A stretch of DNA of 64,000 bases, taken from contig NZ_FOFF01000047.1 in NCBI RefSeq assembly GCF_900110755.1, positions 1 through 64,000 of the forward strand. The letters are read 5' to 3'. This document shows positions 24,210-33,352 of this stretch, piece by piece. The notes beneath the pieces are model-generated. The model ran no database searches and had not been told where the DNA came from. It saw only the letters and a program-made list of their open reading frames with translations. Each line of letters opens with the position of its first letter. The stretch's first letter is position 1. The DNA is from Streptomyces sp. yr375 (GTDB lineage: Bacteria; Actinomycetota; Actinomycetes; Streptomycetales; Streptomycetaceae). A program made the translations under genes and the position numbers.

Positions 24210-26707
24210 CGGTGACCACCAGCGCTCCCTCCGGGGGCGGGGCGGCGGTCCCGCCGGAAGATCTCGTGACGCTGACGATCGACGGCGCCGAGATCAGCGT
24301 GCCCAAGGGCACCCTGGTCATCCGGGCCGCCGAACAGCTCGGCATCGAGATCCCGCGCTTTTGCGACCACCCTCTCCTCGACCCGGCCGGCGCCTGCCGC
24401 CAGTGCATCGTCGAGGTCGAGGGCCAGCGCAAACCCATGGCGTCCTGCACGATCACGTGTACGGACGGGATGGTGGTGAAGACCCAACTCACCTCGCCCG
24501 TCGCCGAGAAGGCGCAGCACGGCGTGATGGAGCTGCTCCTCATCAACCACCCGCTGGACTGCCCGGTCTGCGACAAGGGCGGCGAGTGCCCGCTGCAGAA
24601 CCAGGCCATGTCGCACGGCCAGGCGGAATCCCGCTTCGAGGGCCGCAAGCGGACGTACGAGAAGCCCGTCCCGATCTCCACGCAGGTGCTGCTCGACCGC
24701 GAACGGTGTGTGCTGTGCGCGCGCTGCACCCGGTTCTCGAACCAGATCGCGGGCGACCCGATGATCGAACTGGTCGAGCGGGGCGCGCTGCAGCAGGTCG
24801 GCACCGGTGACGGCGACCCCTTCGAGTCGTACTTCTCCGGCAACACCATCCAGATCTGCCCCGTCGGCGCGCTGACCTCGGCGGCGTACCGATTCCGCTC
24901 CCGGCCCTTCGACCTCGTCTCCTCGCGCTCCGTGTGCGAGCACTGCGCAGGCGGCTGCGCCACCCGCACCGACCACCGGCGCGGCAAGGTCATGCGGCGC
25001 CTGGCCGCCGACGACCCCGAGGTCAACGAGGAGTGGATCTGCGACAAGGGGCGGTTCGCGTTCCGGTACGCGCAGCAGCGGGACCGGTTCGACACGCCTC
25101 TGGTGCGCAACGCCGAGGGCGACCTCGTACCGGCCTCCTGGCCGGAGGCGTTGCAGATCGCGGCTCAGGGGCTGCTGGCGTCGCGCGGCCGGACCGGTGT
25201 CCTGACCGGCGGTCGGCTCACCATCGAGGACGCCTACGCGTACAGCAAGTTCGCGCGCGTGGCGCTCGACACCAACGACATCGACTTCCGCGCGCGCGTG
25301 CACAGCGGCGAGGAGGCCGACTTCCTGGCCGCCCGCGTCGCCGGCCGCGGCCGCGACCTCGACGGTACGGGCGTCACGTACACCTTCCTGGAGAAGGCGC
25401 CCGCCGTTCTGCTGGTCGGGTTCGAGTCGGAGGAGGAGGCGCCCGGCGTCTTCCTGCGGCTGCGCAAGGCCTGGCGGGGGCACGGGCAGCGGGTGTTCTC
25501 GCTGGCCACGCACGCCACCCGGGGGCTGGGGAAGGCGGGCGGCACGCTGCTGCCGGCCGCTCCGGGCACCGAGACGGAGTGGCTGGACGCGCTGGCTGGC
25601 GACGTCGGCCTGGAGGGCGCGGGCGCGCGGGCCGCGGAGGCGCTGCGGGCCGAGGGCGCGGTGATCGTCGTCGGGGAGCGGCTGGCCGGTGTGGCCGGTG
25701 GTCTGACCGCCGCCGTGCGGGCCGCCTCGGCGACCGGCGCCCGGCTGGCGTGGATTCCGCGCCGGGCGGGGGAGCGGGGCGCGATCGAGGCGGGTGCGCT
25801 GCCGTCGCTGCTGCCAGGTGGCCGGCCGGCCACCGATCCACGCGCGCGTGCGGAGGTCGCCGCGGTCTGGGGCCTGGCCGAACTCCCGCACCGCCACGGC
25901 CGGGACACCGGTCAGATGGTCGAGGCCGCCGCGTCCGGCGAACTTCAGGCGCTGCTCGTCGCGGGCGTCGAGGTCGCGGACCTGCCCGACCCGGCACGCG
26001 CGCGTGAGGCGCTCTCCGAGGCCGGTTTCGTGGTGTCGCTGGAGCTGCGGCCCGGCGAGGTCGCCGAGCGCGCCGACGTCGTCCTCCCGGTGGCCGCGGT
26101 CGTCGAGAAGGCGGGCGCCTTCCTCAACTGGGAGGGCCGGGTCCGTTCCTTCGAGGCGGCGCTGAAGCCCGACCAGATGACCCGCCGCCCGGCGCCCTCG
26201 GACGCGCGCGTGCTGCAGATGCTGGCCGACGCCATGGACGTCCACCTCGGCCTGCCGGACCTGCGCACCGCGCGCGCGGAGCTCGACCGGCTCGGCGCCT
26301 GGGACGGCTCCCGGGCCACCGACCCCCTGGAGAGCGCGGCGCAGTTGCCGCGCCCCGCCGCCGGGGAGGCCGTCCTCGCCGGGCACCGTCTGCTGCTCGA
26401 CCAGGGTGTCCTCCAGCAGGGTGACGAGGCGCTCGCCGGGACCCGGCACGCCGCACGCGCGCGTGTGTCGCCCGCCACGGCCGCCGAGGCGGGCGTCAAG
26501 GACGGCGACGTGCTCGCCGTGACCGGACCTGCCGGGGTGGTCGAACTGCCGCTGCAGATCACCGAGATGCCCGACCGCGTGGTGTGGCTCCCGCTGAACT
26601 CCACCGGCCGGGGCGTCGCCTCCGACGCCGGGGCCACGCCCGGCTCCCTCGTCCGTATCGGCCCGGCGACGCACACCGCCGACGCCCCCAAGGAGGTGGA
26701 GGCATGA
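24206..26707 (+). CDS. nuoG: NADH-quinone oxidoreductase subunit G
   Basis: At 833 residues this is the largest hydrophilic subunit. The N-terminal 2Fe-2S ferredoxin domain has FCDHPLLDPAGACRQCIVEVEG; then the His-Cys cluster HPLDCPVCDKGGECPLQ, 4Fe-4S ligands in CVLCARCTRF and CPVGAL, and a molybdopterin-oxidoreductase-like Fe4S4 domain with CEHCAGGCATRTD. The large C-terminal half keeps the molybdopterin fold without the cofactor. The second half carries several copies of the palindrome CACGCGCGCGTG. ATG overlaps the nuoF stop. Confidence 0.97.
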   Translation: MTVTTSAPSGGGAAVPPEDLVTLTIDGAEISVPKGTLVIRAAEQLGIEIPRFCDHPLLDPAGACRQCIVEVEGQRKPMASCTITCTDGMVVKTQLTSPVAEKAQHGVMELLLINHPLDCPVCDKGGECPLQNQAMSHGQAESRFEGRKRTYEKPVPISTQVLLDRERCVLCARCTRFSNQIAGDPMIELVERGALQQVGTGDGDPFESYFSGNTIQICPVGALTSAAYRFRSRPFDLVSSRSVCEHCAGGCATRTDHRRGKVMRRLAADDPEVNEEWICDKGRFAFRYAQQRDRFDTPLVRNAEGDLVPASWPEALQIAAQGLLASRGRTGVLTGGRLTIEDAYAYSKFARVALDTNDIDFRARVHSGEEADFLAARVAGRGRDLDGTGVTYTFLEKAPAVLLVGFESEEEAPGVFLRLRKAWRGHGQRVFSLATHATRGLGKAGGTLLPAAPGTETEWLDALAGDVGLEGAGARAAEALRAEGAVIVVGERLAGVAGGLTAAVRAASATGARLAWIPRRAGERGAIEAGALPSLLPGGRPATDPRARAEVAAVWGLAELPHRHGRDTGQMVEAAASGELQALLVAGVEVADLPDPARAREALSEAGFVVSLELRPGEVAERADVVLPVAAVVEKAGAFLNWEGRVRSFEAALKPDQMTRRPAPSDARVLQMLADAMDVHLGLPDLRTARAELDRLGAWDGSRATDPLESAAQLPRPAAGEAVLAGHRLLLDQGVLQQGDEALAGTRHAARARVSPATAAEAGVKDGDVLAVTGPAGVVELPLQITEMPDRVVWLPLNSTGRGVASDAGATPGSLVRIGPATHTADAPKEVEA
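25839..26465. repeat. Recurrent short palindrome CACGCGCGCGTG inside nuoG
   Basis: Exact copies of this 12-nt palindrome start at 25839, 25995 and 26454, with near copies at 25289 and 26211. Further exact copies are in the amidase gene (59819, 59864), and a 14-nt version is at 49652. They mostly encode Ala-Arg runs. The word is far more frequent than base composition predicts. Confidence 0.7.
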
Positions 26708-28068
26708 GCCCGTACCTGGCCGCTGAAGACCTCTCGATGTTCGGCCGCGACCCCTGGTGGCTGGTCGTCGTCAAGGCCGTCTTCTGCTTCGCCTTCCTGA
26801 TGGTGACCGTGCTGTTCTCCATCGTCTGGGAGCGCAAGGTCGTCGCCTGGATGCAGTTGCGCATCGGCCCCAACCGGCACGGCCCCTGGGGCATGCTCCA
26901 GTCGCTCGCCGACGGCGTGAAGCTCATGCTGAAGGAGGACATCATCGTCAAACGCGCGGACAAGGTGGTGTACGTCCTCGCGCCGATCATCGCGGCCATC
27001 CCGGCCTTCATGGCGATCGCGGTGATCCCCTTCGGCCCGGCCGACAACGAAGTCTCGATCTTCGGCCAGCGCACCACGATGCAGTTGACCGACCTGCCGA
27101 TCGCGATGCTCTACATCCTCGCGGTCGCCTCCGTGGGCATCTACGGCATCGTCCTGGCGGGCTGGAGCTCCGGCTCCACGTACCCGCTGCTGGGCGGCCT
27201 GCGGTCCTGCGCGCAGATGATCTCGTACGAGATCGCGATGGGCGCCGCGTTCGCGTCGGTGTTCCTCTACTCGGGGTCGATGTCGACGTCGACGATCGTC
27301 GAGCAGCAGCAAGGCCGCTGGTACATCCTGCTGCTGCCGGTGTCGTTCATCCTCTACATCGTCACCATGGTCGGCGAGACCAACCGCGCCCCCTTCGACA
27401 TGCCGGAGTCCGAGGGCGACCTGGTCGGCGGCTTCAACACCGAGTACTCGTCGATCAAGTTCGCGCTGTTCATGCTCGCCGAGTACGTGAACATGGTGAC
27501 GGTCTCCGCCGTGTCGACCACGCTCTTCCTCGGCGGCTGGCGGGCCCCCTGGCCGATCAGCAGCTTCTGGGAGGGCGCGAACCACGGCTGGTGGCCGATG
27601 CTCTGGTTCGTCGTCAAGGTGCAACTGCTGCTGTTCTTCTTCATCTGGCTGCGCGGCACGCTGCCCCGCGTCCGCTACGACCAGTTGATGAAGCTCGGCT
27701 GGAAGGTCCTGATCCCGGTCTCGGTGACGTGGCTGATGCTCGTCGCGACCGTACGGACGCTGCGCAACGAGCACTACGACTTCGCCGACATCTTCCTGTA
27801 CGTCGCCGGCGGGGTCCTGGCCGTGCTGTTGCTCTCCTTCGTCGTGGACATGTTCCGCCACGGAGGGAAGGAGGCGCAGGAGCCCGCCGAACCCGCCGCC
27901 GGGTTCGACCCGATGGCGGGCGGATTCCCCGTGCCGCCGCTGCCCGGACAGGAGCTGCCGCCGGTGCCTCGGCGCAGTCCGCGCCGGGAGCGGGAGCTCA
28001 TTGTCAGTGGTGGGGTGGACACTGTGAGTGACGGATCGCAGGATGGAAAGGAGGCGTCCGATGGCTGA
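26704..28068 (+). CDS. nuoH: NADH-quinone oxidoreductase subunit H
   Basis: A membrane subunit of 454 residues with eight or nine helices that joins the peripheral and membrane arms. Family stretches: WERKVVAWMQLRIGPNRHGPWGMLQSLADGVKL in pieces, GWSSGSTYPLLGGLRS, MVGETNRAPFDMPESEGDLVGGFNTEYS in pieces, and LRGTLPRVRYDQLMKLGWK. A Pro-rich hydrophilic tail of about 60 residues follows the last helix, a usual actinobacterial feature. It overlaps nuoG at ATGA and runs 8 nt into nuoI. Confidence 0.97.
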   Translation: MSPYLAAEDLSMFGRDPWWLVVVKAVFCFAFLMVTVLFSIVWERKVVAWMQLRIGPNRHGPWGMLQSLADGVKLMLKEDIIVKRADKVVYVLAPIIAAIPAFMAIAVIPFGPADNEVSIFGQRTTMQLTDLPIAMLYILAVASVGIYGIVLAGWSSGSTYPLLGGLRSCAQMISYEIAMGAAFASVFLYSGSMSTSTIVEQQQGRWYILLLPVSFILYIVTMVGETNRAPFDMPESEGDLVGGFNTEYSSIKFALFMLAEYVNMVTVSAVSTTLFLGGWRAPWPISSFWEGANHGWWPMLWFVVKVQLLLFFFIWLRGTLPRVRYDQLMKLGWKVLIPVSVTWLMLVATVRTLRNEHYDFADIFLYVAGGVLAVLLLSFVVDMFRHGGKEAQEPAEPAAGFDPMAGGFPVPPLPGQELPPVPRRSPRRERELIVSGGVDTVSDGSQDGKEASDG

Positions 28069-28699
28069 GGAGCCGAAGGAGACCGGGCAGTCGAAGCCCG
28101 GCTTCCAGAACCCCGTCGCCGGCTTCGGCGTGACCTTCAAGGCCATGTTCAAGAAGCGGCTGACCGAGCAGTACCCGGAGCAGGAGAAGACCACGGCTCC
28201 CCGGTTCCACGGACGGCACCAGCTCAACCGCCATCCGGACGGCCTGGAGAAGTGCGTCGGCTGCGAGCTGTGCGCCTGGGCCTGCCCCGCCGACGCCATC
28301 TACGTGGAGGGCGCGGACAACACCGAGGAGGAGCGCTACTCGCCAGGCGAGCGGTACGGGCGCGTCTACCAGATCAACTACGCCCGCTGCATCCTGTGCG
28401 GCCTGTGCATCGAGGCGTGCCCCACGCGCGCGTTGACGATGACCAACGAGTTCGAGCTCGCCGACTCCAGCCGCGCCAACCTGATCTACACCAAGGAGCA
28501 ACTGCTCGCCGGCCTCGAGGACGGCATGGTGGACTCCCCCCACGCCCTCTACCCGGGGACGGACGAACAGGACTACTACCGGGGTCTGGTGACGGAGGCC
28601 GCGCCGGGCACGGAGCAGCAGGCGGCCGTCTCCAAGGGCGAACCGCGGCCGTCGGCGAGCCCTTCGGGCACGGCCCGCGACGAGGGGGTGGAGGCATGA
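28061..28699 (+). CDS. nuoI: NADH-quinone oxidoreductase subunit I (two 4Fe-4S clusters)
   Basis: This 212-aa ferredoxin-like subunit carries clusters N6a and N6b. Both motifs are intact: CVGCELCAWACPADAI and CILCGLCIEACPTRAL. AAGGAGG is 6-7 nt before the ATG at 28061, so I start there and not at the in-frame ATG of 28028. The C-terminal 45 residues are hydrophilic and variable. Its stop overlaps the nuoJ ATG. Confidence 0.97.
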   Translation: MAEEPKETGQSKPGFQNPVAGFGVTFKAMFKKRLTEQYPEQEKTTAPRFHGRHQLNRHPDGLEKCVGCELCAWACPADAIYVEGADNTEEERYSPGERYGRVYQINYARCILCGLCIEACPTRALTMTNEFELADSSRANLIYTKEQLLAGLEDGMVDSPHALYPGTDEQDYYRGLVTEAAPGTEQQAAVSKGEPRPSASPSGTARDEGVEA

Positions 28700-29550
28700 G
28701 CGCGCAGCTCGCCGCCTACTCAACCTCCACCGGCGAGGCCTTCCAGTTCTGGGTGCTCGGCACCGTCGCGGTGATCGGCGCCCTGTGCACCGTCTTCATG
28801 AGGCGGGCCGTGCACAGCGCGCTCTGCCTCGCCGGGACCATGATCATCCTGGCGGTGTTCTACCTCGCCAACGGCGCGTACTTCCTGGGCATCGTGCAGA
28901 TCGTCGTCTACACCGGCGCGATCATGATGCTGTTCCTGTTCGTGGTGATGCTCGTGGGCGTCACCACGGCGGACTCCCTGAAGGAGACCATCAAGGGGCA
29001 GCGCTGGCTGGCCCTCGTCAGCGGTCTCGGCTTCGGCGTCCTGCTGATCGCCGGCATCGGCAACGCCTCCCTGACGGAGTTCGACGGCCTCGCCGAGGCG
29101 AACGCGAACGGCAACGTGGAGGGCCTCGCGGCCCTCATCTTCACCAAATACGTCTTCGCCTTCGAGATCACCGGCGCCCTGCTCATCACGGCCGCCGTCG
29201 GCGCCATGGTGCTCACCCACCGCGAGCGCACCGAGCGCGCCAAGACCCAGCGCGAGCTGTCCGAGCAGCGCGTCCGCGAGGGCACGCACGTACCGCCGCT
29301 GCCCGCCCCCGGCGTGTACGCGCGGCACAACGCCGTCGACGTCCAGGGCCTGCTGCCCGACGGCACCCCGTCGGAGCTCACGGTCAGCAGGACGCTGCGC
29401 GAGCGCGGTCAGATCCGGGACGTGTCCACCGAGGCGCTGAGCGACCTCAAGGCCCTGGAACAGCGCGCCGAGGAGCGCCTGGAGCGGTCCGCGGTCGAGC
29501 CGCCGCACCTGAAGTGGAACGCCCAGCGGACCGAGGAGGCGTCGAAGTGA
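28696..29550 (+). CDS. nuoJ: NADH-quinone oxidoreductase subunit J, with a long cytoplasmic tail
   Basis: The subunit is 284 residues long, where 165-190 is common. Five helices occupy about residues 18-180, with VHSALCLAGTMIILAVFYLANGAYFLGIVQIVVYTGAIMMLFLFVVML spread over helices 2-4, including the helix that bulges in the mechanism of NDH-1. Residues about 185-284 are a charged tail with probable coiled coil (ERTERAKTQRELSEQRV). It overlaps nuoI (ATGA) and nuoK (GTGA). Confidence 0.96.
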   Translation: MSAQLAAYSTSTGEAFQFWVLGTVAVIGALCTVFMRRAVHSALCLAGTMIILAVFYLANGAYFLGIVQIVVYTGAIMMLFLFVVMLVGVTTADSLKETIKGQRWLALVSGLGFGVLLIAGIGNASLTEFDGLAEANANGNVEGLAALIFTKYVFAFEITGALLITAAVGAMVLTHRERTERAKTQRELSEQRVREGTHVPPLPAPGVYARHNAVDVQGLLPDGTPSELTVSRTLRERGQIRDVSTEALSDLKALEQRAEERLERSAVEPPHLKWNAQRTEEASK

Positions 29551-29846
29551 ACCCCGTCAACTACCTCTACCTCGCGGCCCTGTTGTTCACGATCGGCGCG
29601 ACGGGCGTGCTGATCAGGCGCAACGCGATCGTCGTGTTCATGTGCATCGAACTCATGCTCAACGCCTGCAACCTCGCGTTCGTCACCTTCTCCCGGATGC
29701 ACGGCAATCTCGACGGCCAGATCATCGCCTTCTTCACGATGGTCGTCGCCGCCGCGGAGGTCGTGGTGGGACTCGCGATCATCGTGTCGCTGTTCCGCTC
29801 CCGCCACTCGGCCTCGGTCGACGACGCCAGCCTGATGAAGCTGTAA
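29547..29846 (+). CDS. nuoK: NADH-quinone oxidoreductase subunit K
   Basis: A 99-aa antiporter-like membrane subunit (MrpC type) with three helices. The conserved glutamates lie in FMCIELMLNACNLAF and VVAAAEVVVGLAIIV, as expected for proton-path residues. The GTG start overlaps the nuoJ stop. The nuoL start follows 15 nt after its end. Confidence 0.97.
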   Translation: MNPVNYLYLAALLFTIGATGVLIRRNAIVVFMCIELMLNACNLAFVTFSRMHGNLDGQIIAFFTMVVAAAEVVVGLAIIVSLFRSRHSASVDDASLMKL

Positions 29847-29861
29847 GGGGTCGGAAGAATC

Positions 29862-31775
29862 GTGGAGAACCTGATTGCGCTGCTGATCGCGGCGCCCCTG
29901 CTCGGAGCGGCCGTGCTCCTGGTCGGCGGCCGTCGGCTCGACGCCGTGGGCCACTGGATCGGCACGCTCCTGTCGACCACCTCGTTCGTGTTCGGCGTGG
30001 TCCTCTTCGGCGACCTGCTGAGCAAGGACGCCGAACACCGCACACTGACGCAGCACCTGTTCACCTGGATCCAGGTGGGGGGCTTCCAGGCGGACGTCGC
30101 CTTCCGCCTCGACCAGTTGTCGATGACGTTCGTGCTGCTGATCACGGGCGTCGGCTCGCTGATCCACCTGTACTCGATCGGGTACATGGAGCACGACGAG
30201 CGCCGCCGCCGCTTCTTCGGCTACCTGAACCTGTTCCTCGCGGCGATGCTGCTGCTCGTCCTCGCCGACAACTACCTGCTGCTGTACGTCGGCTGGGAGG
30301 GCGTCGGTCTCGCGTCCTACCTGCTCATCGGCTTCTGGCAGCACAAGCCCAGCGCCGCGACGGCCGCGAAGAAGGCCTTCCTGGTCAACCGCGTCGGCGA
30401 CATGGGCCTGTCGATCGCCATCATGCTGATGTTCACCACCTTCGGCACCTTCGCCTTCGGCCCGCTGCTCGGGTCGGAGGGGCAGCCCGGCATCGCCGGG
30501 GACGCGAGCGAGGGCAAGCTCACCGCCATCGCCCTGATGCTTCTGCTCGCCGCCTGCGGCAAGTCCGCCCAGGTGCCGCTGCAGTCCTGGCTCGGGGACG
30601 CCATGGAGGGCCCGACCCCGGTCTCGGCCCTCATCCACGCGGCGACGATGGTCACCGCGGGCGTGTACCTGATCGTCCGGTCCGCCGCGATCTTCAACGC
30701 GGCGCCCGACGCGCAACTGGTCGTCACCGTCGTCGGCGCCGTCACGCTCCTGTTCGGTGCGATCGTCGGTTGCGCGAAGGACGACATCAAGAAGGCGCTG
30801 GCCGGCTCGACGATGTCGCAGATCGGCTACATGGTGCTGGCCGCGGGCCTCGGCCCCATCGGCTACGTCTTCGCGATCATGCACCTGGTGACGCACGGTT
30901 TCTTCAAGGCCGGCCTGTTCCTCGGCGCCGGCTCGGTCATGCACGGCATGAACGACGAGGTCGACATGCGGAAGTACGGCGGCCTCAGGACGTACATGCC
31001 GATCACCTTCGTCACCTTCGGCCTCGGCTACCTCGCCATCATCGGCTTCCCGGGCCTGTCGGGCTTCTTCTCCAAGGACAAGATCATCGAGGCGGCGTTC
31101 GCCAAGGGCGGCACCGAGGGCTGGATCCTCGGCGGCTGCGCCCTGCTCGGCGCGGCCATCACCGCGTTCTACATGACGCGCGTGATGCTGATGACGTTCT
31201 TCGGCGAGAAGCGCTGGCAGCCCGACGAGGACGGGCACGAGCCGCACCCGCACGAGTCCCCGAAGTCCATGACGATCCCGATGATCGTGCTGGCCTTCGG
31301 ATCGGTCTTCGCCGGCGCGTTCTTCAGCATCGGCGACCGCTTCGTGCACTGGCTGGAGCCCGTCACCGGCCACTCCCACGGCGACTCCCCGGTCAGCGCC
31401 CTGACGGTCACCCTCGCCACCATGGTGGTGCTCGTCGTCGGCGTGGCCATCGCCTACGCCCAGTACGGCCGCCGTCCCGTCCCGGTCGTCGCCCCGCGCG
31501 GATCGCTGCTCACCCGCGCGGCCCGGCGCGACCTCCTCCAGGACGACTTCAACCACGTCGTCCTGGTGCGCGGCGGCGAGCACCTCACCCGCTCCCTGGT
31601 CTACGTCGACCACACCCTGGTCGACGGCGTCGTCAACGGCACGGCGGCCTCCATGGGCGGCCTGTCCGGACGGCTCCGCAAGTTGCAGAACGGCTACGCG
31701 CGGTCGTACGCGGTCTCGATGTTCGGGGGGGTGGCGATCCTCATCGCCGCGACCCTGCTGATGAGGGCGGTCTGA
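29862..31775 (+). CDS. nuoL: NADH-quinone oxidoreductase subunit L (proton-pumping)
   Basis: With 637 residues and about sixteen helices this is the distal antiporter-like subunit with the lateral helix. Marks: LYVGWEGVGLASYLLIGFW (key Glu), FLVNRVGDMGL, LQSWLGDAMEGPTPVSALIHAATMVTAGVYL in pieces, KALAGSTMSQIGYM, and HAxTHGFFKA-like MHLVTHGFFKA. A His/Glu-rich loop (EDGHEPHPHESPK) precedes the last helices. The start is GTG; GGGGTCGG is a weak ribosome site. Confidence 0.97.
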   Translation: MENLIALLIAAPLLGAAVLLVGGRRLDAVGHWIGTLLSTTSFVFGVVLFGDLLSKDAEHRTLTQHLFTWIQVGGFQADVAFRLDQLSMTFVLLITGVGSLIHLYSIGYMEHDERRRRFFGYLNLFLAAMLLLVLADNYLLLYVGWEGVGLASYLLIGFWQHKPSAATAAKKAFLVNRVGDMGLSIAIMLMFTTFGTFAFGPLLGSEGQPGIAGDASEGKLTAIALMLLLAACGKSAQVPLQSWLGDAMEGPTPVSALIHAATMVTAGVYLIVRSAAIFNAAPDAQLVVTVVGAVTLLFGAIVGCAKDDIKKALAGSTMSQIGYMVLAAGLGPIGYVFAIMHLVTHGFFKAGLFLGAGSVMHGMNDEVDMRKYGGLRTYMPITFVTFGLGYLAIIGFPGLSGFFSKDKIIEAAFAKGGTEGWILGGCALLGAAITAFYMTRVMLMTFFGEKRWQPDEDGHEPHPHESPKSMTIPMIVLAFGSVFAGAFFSIGDRFVHWLEPVTGHSHGDSPVSALTVTLATMVVLVVGVAIAYAQYGRRPVPVVAPRGSLLTRAARRDLLQDDFNHVVLVRGGEHLTRSLVYVDHTLVDGVVNGTAASMGGLSGRLRKLQNGYARSYAVSMFGGVAILIAATLLMRAV

Positions 31776-31780
31776 TACCG

Positions 31781-33352
31781 ATGTCCTTTCCTCTGCTGAC
31801 AGCGACGGCCGCGCTCCCGGCGATCGGGGCGGTCGCCACGGCCGCCGTCCCGGCCGCCCGGCGCAACGCCGCCAAAGCGCTGGCGCTGCTGATCTCCCTC
31901 GCGACGCTCGCCCTGGCGGTCGTCGTCCTGGTCCGCTTCGACCCCGGCGGCGACCGCTACCAGCTCACCGAATCCCACTCCTGGATCAAGGAGTTCGGGG
32001 TCCGGTACGAGCTGGGCGTGGACGGCATCGCGGTGGCGCTCATCGCGCTGACCGCCCTGCTGATCCCGTTCATCATCCTGGCGGGCTGGCACGACGCCGA
32101 CCCGCTGGAGACGGGCAGCAAGCGCTGGCGGCCCACCCAAGGCTTCTTCGCTCTCATCCTTGCGGTGGAGGCGATGGTGATCATCTCCTTCGAGGCCACC
32201 GACGTCTTCCTCTTCTACATCTTCTTCGAAGCCATGCTCATCCCGATGTACTTCCTCATCGGCGGCTTCGGCGACCGCGCCCACGAGCACGGCGAGGAGA
32301 CGGCGTCCACGCAACGGTCGTATGCGGCCGTGAAGTTCCTGCTGTACAACCTGGTCGGCGGTCTGATCATGCTGGCCGCGGTGATCGGCCTCTATGTGGT
32401 CGCCGGGAACTTCAGCCTCCAGGAGATCGCGCAGGCCCGGGCCGGCGGCTCGCTCCACATGGCGACGAACACCGAACGCTGGCTGTTCCTCGGTTTCTTC
32501 TTCGCCTTCGCGGTGAAGGCCCCCCTGTGGCCGCTGCACACCTGGCTGCCCAACGCCATGGGCGAGGCGACCGCGCCGGTCGCCGTGCTCATCACGGCGG
32601 TCGTCGACAAGGTGGGCACCTTCGCGATGCTCCGGTTCTGCCTCCAGTTGTTCCCCGAGGCGAGCAAGTGGGCGACGCCCGTCATCCTCGTCCTCGCGGT
32701 GATCAGCATCATCTACGGGGCGCTGCTCGCGGTGGGACAGCGGGACATCAAGCGGCTGGTGGCGTACGCGTCGATCTCGCACTTCGGGTTCATCGTGCTG
32801 GGCATCTTCGCGATGACCAGCCAGGGGCAGTCCGGCGCGACGCTCTACATGGTCAACCACGGCATCTCGACGGCCGCCCTGATGCTGGTCGCCGGCTTCC
32901 TGATCTCGCGCCGCGGCTCGCGGCTCATCGCCGACTACGGCGGGGTGCAGAAGGTCGCCCCGGTGCTCGCCGGCACCTTCCTGATCGGCGGCCTGGCGAC
33001 CCTGTCGCTGCCCGGGCTCGCGCCCTTCGTGAGCGAGTTCCTGGTCCTGGTCGGCACGTTCGCGCGCTACCCGGCGATCGGCATCGTCGCCACCCTGGGC
33101 ATCGTCCTCGCCGCGCTCTACACCCTCGTCCTCTACCAGCGGACGATGACGGGCCCGGTGAAACCCGAGGTCTCCGCGATGCCCGACCTCCGCGCGCGTG
33201 AGCTCGTGGTCGTCGCCCCGCTGATCGTGCTGTTGATCTTCCTCGGCGTCTATCCGAAGCCGGTCACGGACATCGTGAACCCGGCCGTCAAGCAGACCCT
33301 GTCCGACGTACACAAGAAGGACCCCAAGCCCGAGGTGGAGGCGGCCAAGTGA
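31781..33352 (+). CDS. nuoM: NADH-quinone oxidoreductase subunit M (proton-pumping)
   Basis: A 523-residue antiporter-like subunit with about fourteen helices. It shows FYIFFEAMLIPMYFLIG (conserved Glu), FFFAFAVKAPLWPLHTWLPNAMGEATAPVAVLI in pieces (conserved Lys), KRLVAYASISHFGFI and LPGLAPFVSEFLVL. The ATG is 5 nt after the nuoL stop, and its end overlaps the nuoN GTG. The frame is open far upstream through nuoL, which is not coding in that phase. Confidence 0.97.
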   Translation: MSFPLLTATAALPAIGAVATAAVPAARRNAAKALALLISLATLALAVVVLVRFDPGGDRYQLTESHSWIKEFGVRYELGVDGIAVALIALTALLIPFIILAGWHDADPLETGSKRWRPTQGFFALILAVEAMVIISFEATDVFLFYIFFEAMLIPMYFLIGGFGDRAHEHGEETASTQRSYAAVKFLLYNLVGGLIMLAAVIGLYVVAGNFSLQEIAQARAGGSLHMATNTERWLFLGFFFAFAVKAPLWPLHTWLPNAMGEATAPVAVLITAVVDKVGTFAMLRFCLQLFPEASKWATPVILVLAVISIIYGALLAVGQRDIKRLVAYASISHFGFIVLGIFAMTSQGQSGATLYMVNHGISTAALMLVAGFLISRRGSRLIADYGGVQKVAPVLAGTFLIGGLATLSLPGLAPFVSEFLVLVGTFARYPAIGIVATLGIVLAALYTLVLYQRTMTGPVKPEVSAMPDLRARELVVVAPLIVLLIFLGVYPKPVTDIVNPAVKQTLSDVHKKDPKPEVEAAK

